Shown: positions 56,923-64,000 of the stretch, in pieces | Numbering within the stretch: position 1 is the stretch's first letter | Layout of the letters: each line of letters starts with the position of its first letter | DNA from: Sanguinoderma infundibulare | Lineage: Eukaryota; Basidiomycota; Agaricomycetes; Polyporales; Polyporaceae | Direction: 5' to 3' | Assembly (NCBI GenBank): GCA_032821775.1 | Contig: JAVLRN010000013.1 | Coordinates: forward strand, 186,001-250,000 | Length of the DNA: 64,000 nt | Translations under genes and position numbers: made by a program | Notes under the pieces: generated by a model | The model's database searches: none | What the model saw: the letters and a program-made list of their open reading frames with translations, nothing else | Told to the model about the DNA's origin: nothing

Positions 56923-58380
56923 GTCGTTTAATCTCTGAGGCCCATTTCCTGGGGTGCAAGGCAAGTCATCAAGGACAGGGTCTTCATCGAGGCGCACGAT
57001 GTCTTCCACAACTTCAACATCGTCATTTCCGCCATTCTCCCCACTCGCATCCCCCTAAGATTTAACCACGAAGAATAAATCAGCAGTGAATGCAGAATTC
57101 TCGGTAAAATTAGCACGGCAAGATTGGCGTACCACATTTGCAGCTGCCAGTGATGGCAAGATGAAGCCGTTGGCATGACCGTCGCCTTCAGGTCTACCAC
57201 CAGCCGGGCTGTCAAACCACGATTTCTGATTCCTGAGAGGACTGCCTTGAGGGGTATTCAATGCCTGTTTGGTTTGTTCGAGGAAATAGAGAAAGTGAGG
57301 GTTGAGCGCGTTCTTGTGAGGAAGTTGGAAGACGTTATAAACTTGAATGTCGTCCTGGTCTTTGGCGTCTTGCACAGAATCGGGGGCATTTGGTTGGTGC
57401 GTGATCTCATTTCCATCCTGATTAGGCGCAGAGGTCGCGTTCGATGCCTTCTTCTTCCGGTTCCGCTTAGGCTTAGCAGGAATAGGCGCACGGAATGCAT
57501 CTGTGAGAGTCGAGAAAAGACTGCTCCGTCAGCTGCGACAATGTCATAAAATGGACGCCTTACCTCGTGGCCTCACACAATGCCGTTTCCTTGGACGAGG
57601 GTCATCTTGCGTTTGGGTACTGGTACTGGAAGATGCGTCTTGCGGACCCTGAGGGTGGACTGTGTTGCTAGCCGCACCTGTAGCAGAAGAATCAACCTCA
57701 TGAAAGATCGATTTCGGCAAAACTGCGGAGCGGTTATAAGTGTAGACGGTGAACCATGTACTGCGCATCATGAGGATCTTGATGACGTGCACATTCGGGT
57801 GTTCTTGGAAAGCAAGCCTAGCCTGATTGAATCTCTGCTTCCAAGTCCTGATGAAGATAGCTTGCGCTGCGTCTTTCCCCTCCTCTGTATCCGGATCAAC
57901 ATCCCCCAATGCCTTGATCTCCGCGATGAAAACCAGCTGATGCTGATTCCCGTCTGTGGCTTTCGGATCATTGAAGAGCAGGACGTAATCGGGAATACAA
58001 TACTCGAGGACCGTCTTTCCGTTGGGAGAGGCGCGACGATGGATGAAGGGATGCTGCGCACCACAGCTGAAAGCCGAGTCTTTGATGTCGAAGGTGTTGC
58101 AAAAGGTATGTAAGATGTACTCCCATCCTGGGTACATGCGGAACTCCCATGTGCGATGGCCGGGTTTCTGGCCGTATTCGAACAAGAGGTTGGCAGTCCG
58201 AAAGAACGTATCCTTCCTCAAGACTACGACGTTTTCATTGTCCTGCGGCGACTGTTACGGTTTAATCACAAACATGGGTTAAACGTAACTCACCAGGAGT
58301 TGCTGCAACTGACCATCCGATAGCGGGTTCGAAGCGGCGGACATGAGGGGGTGGCGATCGTGTCTAAAATTGTATGCCAT
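56923..58380 (-). CDS. PD-(D/E)XK nuclease-like protein, 5' part of the split gene
   Basis: ATG at 58378-58380 gives MAYNFRHDRHPLMSAASNPL. After a short intron the core reads LRKDTFFRTANLLFEYGQKP (near 58190). The possible active site is IPDYVLLFND, then LVFIAEIKAL (57910-57990), that is D followed by E-x-K, as in PD-(D/E)XK folds. Basic KPKRNRKKK and acidic segments follow, ending QRLND at a GTGAGT donor (56922). If the 61-bp intron is not used, translation stops at TAA 56881-56883. Such nuclease-like genes are common near fungal transposons, but no role is established. Splicing in phase links it to the exon at 51609. X1 diverges 373 bp away. Confidence 0.55.
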
Positions 58381-58753
58381 GTTAGATCCTATTCACGTAT
58401 ACACGTAGAGAACTCGTCGGTACTCACCAATGAACGCGGCACGAGGTGATCAGCGTATCTGGGCCCGGGGAGAGTGCGAAGGACAAGATGTGGTTGGTGT
58501 TCAAGTGCTTGAAGTTCAACAAGAAGCGCCGCTGTGTCCGTATTAATCGCTTCCCACGACTAACGTGCACTGATGCTATTGTCTCTAAGGCCACGCCTGT
58601 ATGCATGACTTAAGTTGAGTCAAGATCGATTGGTGGTTGAGCGGCTCGGTTCCTTTGTGTTCTGAGCGCTTAAATGTCATGTGATTGTGGGAACGTATGA
58701 AGCGTACTTTGGCGTCTTGCACGCGCGCCTAGCCAAGTCTAACAACCACGACG
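58381..58753. promoter_or_regulatory. Short divergent promoter region
   Basis: 373 bp between the starts of the nuclease-like gene (-) and X1 (+). It must hold both promoters if both are expressed. No clear TATA box was found. Confidence 0.4.
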
Positions 58754-59492
58754 ATGACCATGGCTGCCACTGCTTCTGCACCGTCGTCTCCCATTCTCTC
58801 ACCCATGTTAACCCCCACTGTCGACCCATACCCATCTTCATCGTCCGATTCCAGTAGCTCGTCATCACGCGAATCGTCGCCTGATCCGCAAGAATCCTCC
58901 AAGTTGCCGATGCGCCAGTTCGTGTGGGGGGTAAGTTCTCAAACTCACCTGTGTTCGTTGCGGTCCTTAACTGAATGACTTTGTAGAAAGACGTATTGCG
59001 ACAGACACTCCCACAGACTTGCCTTCCTACCTACCTCGATCCCTCCTCCGTGGATGTCGACGACCCGCGGAACCTGCCTCTCTGCTGGTACGGCGTACCT
59101 TGCGTTCGCAAATACATCTACAACTATGCCAAGCGCATTGGTATCGCGGCCTACTGTCTCAAAGACGACGATTGCTTTGGCCACAAAGCGGGGGAGTTGG
59201 ATCCGCTAGGGACCTGGGCAAACTTCGACGTCTGGTTCAAGAAGAAGACCGGTCTTCAGGTGGATCTCGTGCAGGTATGGGGCCACTCGACGTCGCTTCT
59301 CACCCTGTTTTCGAACCACGATCTTCGCCATATCTCCGATGAGATGTGGGATCGAGCTTGCGACGTGTTTGAGGACATGGAGTATCCACCGAAGTATGTG
59401 TTCCAATGGTATCTCGATCGACGTCAGAAGGTGTGTAATACCTTGCTAAGTAGCCGTTTTCAATCATTGCTGATAATGATTACTAGTACTAG
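58754..59492 (+). CDS. Family X protein, copy X1 (unknown function)
   Basis: A small 208-residue protein in three exons: 58754-58930, 58987-59430 and a last exon of one Tyr codon plus TAG (59487-59492). The N-terminus is a Ser/Pro-rich, probably disordered tail (SSSSDSSSSSSRESSPDP). The folded part starts at KLPMRQFVWG and contains LPTYLDPSSVDVDD, LPLCWYGVP, RIGIAAYCLKDDDC, ANFDVWFKKKTGL and SNHDLRHISDEMWDRACDVF. It has no signal peptide or membrane segment, and I know no family with this pattern. Copies at 47957 and 61063 show where it is conserved. A second ATG at 58760 is equally possible. This is the only complete copy here. Confidence 0.6.
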
Positions 59493-59804
59493 GAGCCTCG
59501 CCGTTGCGCTATGTCTTTACTTTATATATCCCGCCATTGCTGTCGTTTGTTTCATTGTACTACCGCTCTTGTTCGCTGTATCTCATATCTGGATTTCAAT
59601 CCACACACACTACCCCATCCTGGTCTACTTTAACGTCTGCGAGCTTGTGGACTAGTTGTTCCGCGCGCATGTGAGCATCGAAGCCAACCTCCACCATGAT
59701 GCTATTGGAGTTGATTAATGTGCACGTCGCGGATGCGCTTACATAGATAGTAAGTAGTTCTTTTTAGCTTCCTGAGATAGCTCCATTCGTAGTCATGTCG
59801 ACTT
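59493..59804. other. X1 3' flank
   Basis: About 310 bp. It resembles the sequence after X2 (61680-61870) and, at its start, that after the X fragment at 48126. This shows that the copied unit extends past the gene. Confidence 0.5.
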
Positions 59805-60450
59805 GACAGGCGAAGCATTTGCTCAAGACACTACTCGAGCTGGATCATGTCTTACAACGTGTTCAGACATCTTGGCTAGGAACTGTTGGAAGACTCGCGG
59901 AGGGCTAGGCTTTCGCCGTACTCCAACGCGAGCCAACATACGAATGCCCCTCCTGCGACTTCGTCGTCGCAATCCTCGCGTTCTGCGGACGCATATGAGG
60001 CCATGAACGGTGATTATCCCGTCCTTCGGTCTCCCCCTCCACACAGAAGGCCTGGCACGGGTCCCGTTCCATCGCGGCTCGTTCTCATCTGGTCCGACGC
60101 CGCAGCAACCACATCTCCCTCTCCCTCAGCAGATGCACTATCCGGACTCCCATCGAAACGAGGACCTTTCTTCCGCGACTATCCCCCTGCCTCAGCCGGG
60201 CGACGTGAACGGACACGGGTCTGGGTCTCCAACCACAACATATCCATCGCAGAGTTTAGCCAGCTGCTGGCCGCCATGTCCACGTCTGGTCCATCGTCGT
60301 CAGACGTGAATGGGCAGCAGAAGATGCATCCTTAGGCGACCGAACAGCTGAAGGTCGTTGCCGGTTCGAGCGTTGACGCCGACTTGTCGATGCTGTTCGA
60401 GGACGACATGGTGGAGATGTGGTGTTCTGCGTCGACCTCTCTCGAGTGAG
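59805..60450 (+). pseudogene. Zn2Cys6 regulator copy C, broken 3' fragment
   Basis: This matches the last third of regulators A and B: GEAFAQDTTRAGSC, then SSRSADAYEAMNGDYP, LPLHTEGLARVPFHRG, MHYPDSHRNEDLSSATIPLP and FEDDMVEMWCSASTSLE. At least three frameshifts and a TAG at 60333-60335 separate the pieces. The DNA-binding cluster and the main domain are absent. The 3' flank (60529-60557) matches that of copy A, so C derives from an A-like copy. Confidence 0.8.
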
Positions 60451-61062
60451 TTTGAGCTCCTGATGCGCATTCTTTTCACGAGCTGATTGGTCGATGCGCG
60501 GAGGTCGACTGTTGAGCAATCGTTCAGATACCGCTTGTACTTGTACGTGCTGTACGCATACTTTTCTATCAGAAGGACCAAGGCAGATGTCCAGGACGAA
60601 GCCGTCGATCTGCTCGAAACAGTCGTGCCGCAGACATTCTCTGCCGTATCCGCGTTCGCTTGTAAGTATCTGCATCCCCAAGCCAAGTGTTTGCGGGCGA
60701 ATCCAGTCCCCGGTCGACCATGGAGCCCTCGACCGGCTACGAGTCCCGAACTTGAAGGCCTCTAGTATCAGAGAACGCGGAACTCGACCGACACGAGCAG
60801 CATTCCGGGGCACAACATCCGCCTGTTCAGTTGCTGTCCCAATGGGTTTCCAAGGCTATACCCATATTGCATCGGTTCGGCGGGGAAGGTCTTCCGCAGG
60901 AGCTGCGGTATACGTACGAGCTACTACTTGGTGTGATACTGATGGACCGTGTAGCAATTTGGCGATATTGAATCTCCGACATAAAGATTTGCATAAGCTG
61001 AGTTCGAATCTCCATGTGGTGTTTTGATCTGAGGTTGACATTCCATAAACGGGTCGCGGCCC
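60451..61062. other. Between copy C and X2, no gene
   Basis: About 600 bp. The first 110 bp are homologous to the flank of copy A. The rest is unrecognised and presumably contains the old X2 promoter. Confidence 0.45.
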
Positions 61063-61680
61063 TTCCTCGGACTCAACCTCCAAGTTGCCGACGCGCAAAT
61101 TTGTGTGGGGCGTACATTCACAACCTCAATCTGCGTTGGCTGCAGTCCTATACTAACGTCCTCGCAGGGCGACGTTGTGCGGAATGCACTCCCAGATACT
61201 GGGATTCCTGCCTACCTCGATCCGACTTCCGTGGACGTTGATGATGTCCAGGACCTTCCTCTCTGCTGGTACGGCGTGGAGTTCGACCTCGAATACATCG
61301 TCAAATATTCCCAGCGCATCGGGATTGCAGTATACTGTCTCAAAGACGGGGACTGCCTTGGCATCAAGGCTGGGGAGCTGAACCCGTTCAGGGCATACGC
61401 AAACTTCGACATCTGGTTCACGGAGAAGACAGGTCTTCCGCTAGACTTCAAGCAGGTGTGGGGTTGCTCGAAAGCAATCCTCACCTTCTTTTCGAACCAC
61501 GACCTCCGTCATACCTCCGATGAAGTGTGGGGTCGAGCCTGCGACATTTTCGACGACATGGATTACCCAGAGGAGCTCCAGTTCCAGTAGTATCTCGATC
61601 ACAGTACGTTAGTGGGTAGAAAGCTTGCTAATTTTTGCAATCATCTACTGACAATGTCCACCAGTACTAGGAGCATTCTT
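61063..61680 (+). pseudogene. Family X copy X2, truncated at both ends
   Basis: The frame reads SSDSTSKLPTRKFVWG, then after a short intron GDVVRNALPDTGIPAYLDPT, LPLCWYGVE, RIGIAVYCLKDGDC, ANFDIWFTEKTGLPLDF and FSNHDLRHTSDEVWGRACDI. There is no ATG between the exon and an in-frame TAA about 16 bp upstream. A TAG at 61588-61590 replaces the Trp codon seen in X1, removing about ten residues. The final intron and TACTAG stop are still recognisable near 61668-61673. It is probably a pseudogene, though only lightly damaged. Confidence 0.65.
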
Positions 61681-62026
61681 AGATCCTCAATATACGCGTC
61701 CTACCTCATTCTGTTCGTTGCGAACTTGTTATCGCGTGGCCCATGGCTCCTCTACACGCATGCAGCATATCCGCCAACCTCAGACGATTTGCTCTTCCCT
61801 CGCTGATGCTCTTGGACAGCCTCATCTACTTCGCACGTCGCGAATGCAGCTACATGTACAGTATATCAGGCCCAGCATCACTTGGTAAGTTATACACTTT
61901 GGCTTTTCGGGATTGCTTCATTCCCAGTTACATTAACGTGTCTTAATCAAGAAAAGAAGGCAGCGATACATAGGTGCACCCGACGCCTGATGCGCGTCGT
62001 TCCTGGTATGGCCACTGGTACTGAAG
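61681..62026. other. X2 3' flank
   Basis: About 350 bp up to the convergent xylanase gene. No gene is seen. The first part resembles the X1 flank. Confidence 0.45.
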
Positions 62027-63488
62027 TCAGAAACCTGCCACGATCCCATCGAACGCCGGCTTCCTAACGAGGTTCTGTACGTGAGGTCAGTACAGCGCCG
62101 CTCGGCAGCATTGGAAGTTCACTGACCTGATCCCAAGGACACGCCGCGCCCTGACCTGGGAATGTGCTGGGAACAAACGAAAACTGAACGCCCCCGTCAG
62201 CCTCAGGATCATTCACCACCACATCGCGAGCGCAGGCAAACAAACCTTATCCGTGAAGTCCCAGATGGTGATCCCGACACACTTCGACACCGCCTGGCAC
62301 GCGGAGATGACTGTCTGATAGTCGGCCTTCTGCTGCTCGAGGAGCGCGGCGGTCTCAGGGAGCGTCATCCGTATGTCGAGCTCGGTGATCGCGACCTCGA
62401 CTCCGAGGGCGACGAATTCCTGCATGTTCTGTACGAGCGTCGTGGGGACTTCTCCGACGATGAAGTGCGACTGGAGGCCGACGCCGTCGATGGGCACTCC
62501 CTGCGACTTCAGAGATGTGATCAGGTTCTTCAAGGCGGTCGCCTTCGCGCCTGCGATGTATTAGCCAAGGCTACTAGGAGGTAAGCACCGCCGTACCTGT
62601 GCCTTCGATGTTGAAGTCGTTGATGTAGACCTTGGCGTTAGGGTCTGCGGCCTTCGCTGCAAGGAGGGCGGTCGCGATGTAGCTCTCTCCGAGAGTGTCG
62701 AAGAAGACGTCCTGGCGGAAGGTTCCATCGTCGTTGAGCGGCTCTGCGCCGAAGCCAAAGCCGTAAGCAACTCTTCGCGAATACGGCTAGTCTCGCATCG
62801 ATCCTCACCATTCACGACATCCCAGCTGTCTGTGGTTGGATGGTCAGTATCCTGCAAGGCAAGGACTCGAGGACGACGTACAACTAGAGCTCGGTTAGCG
62901 AATATCCGATCATTTGAAAATGCGACGCAGCTTACACTTTCCCTTTGTAGTGTCCCACAACCGTGCTGCAGTGGTTCTGGACGATCGACGTCAACTCGGC
63001 CGCATTAAAGTTCCCGGCCGTGACCCAGCTCGGAAGCTGCTGGTGCCACACGCAATTGTGCCCTGGATACCGATACCACCATCAACATCAACCTTCTCCG
63101 CAGCGCTGAGCCAACCCATCGACGCACCTCTTAGCAGCCGTCCAAAGTTCGTGGCGAGCGCGGCGATCTGGTCGCCCTGCGTGAACGTGAAGACGCCCTG
63201 CTCGGGCTCGGTCGCGTCCCACTTCATGCTGTTCGCGGCCGTGATCTGGCCGAACATCTGCGTCTCGTCGAGGATCGCGACGTACGGCGCGTCCGTCAGC
63301 TCCGGGTTGTCTGTCGCCGTGCCGAAGTAGAGCTTGCCGGCCGCCTTGGCGAGCGCGTGCAGGCCGGCGACGTTCGAGGTCGCGGTGGGCAGGGCTTGCC
63401 GCGCCGCGATCGTAGGGCTCGGGCGAACGGGGTTCGCCGCAGCGGAGAGGGCTAGACCGAGAAGGGTGAGGAAGGGGGAGATCTGCAT
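62027..63488 (-). CDS. Secreted endo-1,4-beta-xylanase, family GH10
   Basis: Cleaves the xylan backbone outside the cell. The start [20 protein letters not shown] is a signal peptide. The catalytic barrel follows: [30 protein letters not shown] (near 63230), [11 protein letters not shown] (near 63045), SWDVVNE with the acid/base Glu split by an intron (near 62825), and [10 protein letters not shown] with the nucleophile Glu (near 62395). IWDFTDK and [13 protein letters not shown] come near the end. The stop is TGA 62027-62029. There is no cellulose-binding module. Several short introns are clear, but the junction between HYKGKV (near 62940) and SWDVVNE does not resolve neatly and may include a tiny exon or a lesion. 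Length fits GH10 (about 350-370 residues). Confidence 0.88.
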
Positions 63489-63729
63489 GGTGGTGATGTT
63501 TTGGGGGGCGGATGCTGACGCGGACGATCATGGCGCTCAGCGCTCCCGTCTTTATGTGGGTCTAGCGGTGCGTACATTGCGGCCGCCTTGATGATCTACT
63601 GCCCCCGACTGATATGTCCTCGCTATAGTTAGGGTTGGGGCGACCACAGTGGCGACGGTGAACGGCCCTCGTGAGGCGGCGTTTGACGTTGTGAGGGAAT
63701 CAGAGTCTAAAATACGGACGAGCGGAGGG

Positions 63730-64000
63730 ATGAACGGGCCCGAGACGTATCCTCGTGACGGAAGGCGGAGTGAACATCTCATGGAGGTTAATTTGGTACG
63801 TGGAGGTGCGCAGTCGGAATGGGAGTACGACTTGTTGTCTGACCGGCCCCATATGCAGCGTCAAGGGGACTATCGAGCGGCGAGCGGATTATTCGATGAC
63901 TTACACGAGGAGTGGCTTGGTCACTTCGGAACGGCCTTGGGTGCGATCCTACAAGACTTCTTCAACGTCAGAGTGGAGCTGACGATTCCCTACGGGCGAT
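63730..64000 (+). CDS. Open frame running off the window, unrecognised
   Basis: The frame is open from a TGA at 63610-63612 to the last base. The first ATG is at 63730 and another in frame at 63781. The 90 codons seen include HEEWLGHFGTALGAILQDFF. No family is recognised. It starts about 240 bp from the divergent xylanase, so it could be a neighbouring gene or chance. Confidence 0.3.
   Translation, partial: MNGPETYPRDGRRSEHLMEVNLVRGGAQSEWEYDLLSDRPHMQRQGDYRAASGLFDDLHEEWLGHFGTALGAILQDFFNVRVELTIPYGR

Noticed and set aside
60256..60813. Minus-strand frame of 185 codons
   Set aside because: Antisense to the broken regulator copy C and its flank.
1..64000. CRISPR arrays, bacterial operons, rRNA or tRNA genes
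   Set aside because: Intron-rich eukaryotic genes throughout; no regularly spaced repeats and no tRNA or rRNA structure was found by eye.

Overview
This window is nuclear DNA of a filamentous basidiomycete, most likely a wood- or litter-decaying Agaricomycete (inference). The protein-coding genes are cut by many 50-70 bp introns. They include a basidiomycete-type microsomal P450, a GH10 xylanase, Zn2Cys6 regulators of the fungal-specific family, a basidiomycete BTB protein, an aegerolysin fragment and GC-rich coding sequence. No rRNA, tRNA or CRISPR array was seen.

Layout. 1-16.6 kb is a conserved-looking gene block: a cytochrome P450 (-), the nonsense-mediated-decay factor UPF2 (+), a Rad26/ATRIP-like checkpoint protein (+) and an FAD monooxygenase (+). 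17-34 kb is a graveyard of broken genes: a decayed fragment of a repeat-rich gene, a glutathione S-transferase pseudogene, an aegerolysin exon, a Hal2-type bisphosphate nucleotidase with three lesions, an F-box pseudogene and the 3' end of a LINE-like element. One intact-looking BTB gene lies among them. 34-48 kb holds two intact paralogous Zn2Cys6 transcription factors (A on -, B on +) facing away from each other, around a 2-oxoglutarate/Fe(II)-type oxygenase. 48-62 kb is rearranged. A third, broken copy (C) of the same regulator and three copies of an unnamed small protein family (called X here) are interleaved as a duplicated regulator-X unit. 62-63.5 kb is a secreted GH10 xylanase.

The most striking structure is at 48.5-58.4 kb. 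A minus-strand gene that starts with a PD-(D/E)XK-like nuclease region appears to have been hit twice. An intact Ty1/copia retrotransposon (51618-56864; 366-bp LTRs with two differences; 5-bp target duplication) sits three bases before the 3' splice site of a 61-bp intron. A 612-bp foldback element (292-bp arms with no mismatch seen, 28-bp loop, TTT target duplication) sits in the next exon. Mentally removing both gives one phase-consistent reading frame from 58380 down to 48550. These are positional inferences from the sequence alone; no database search or alignment program was run.
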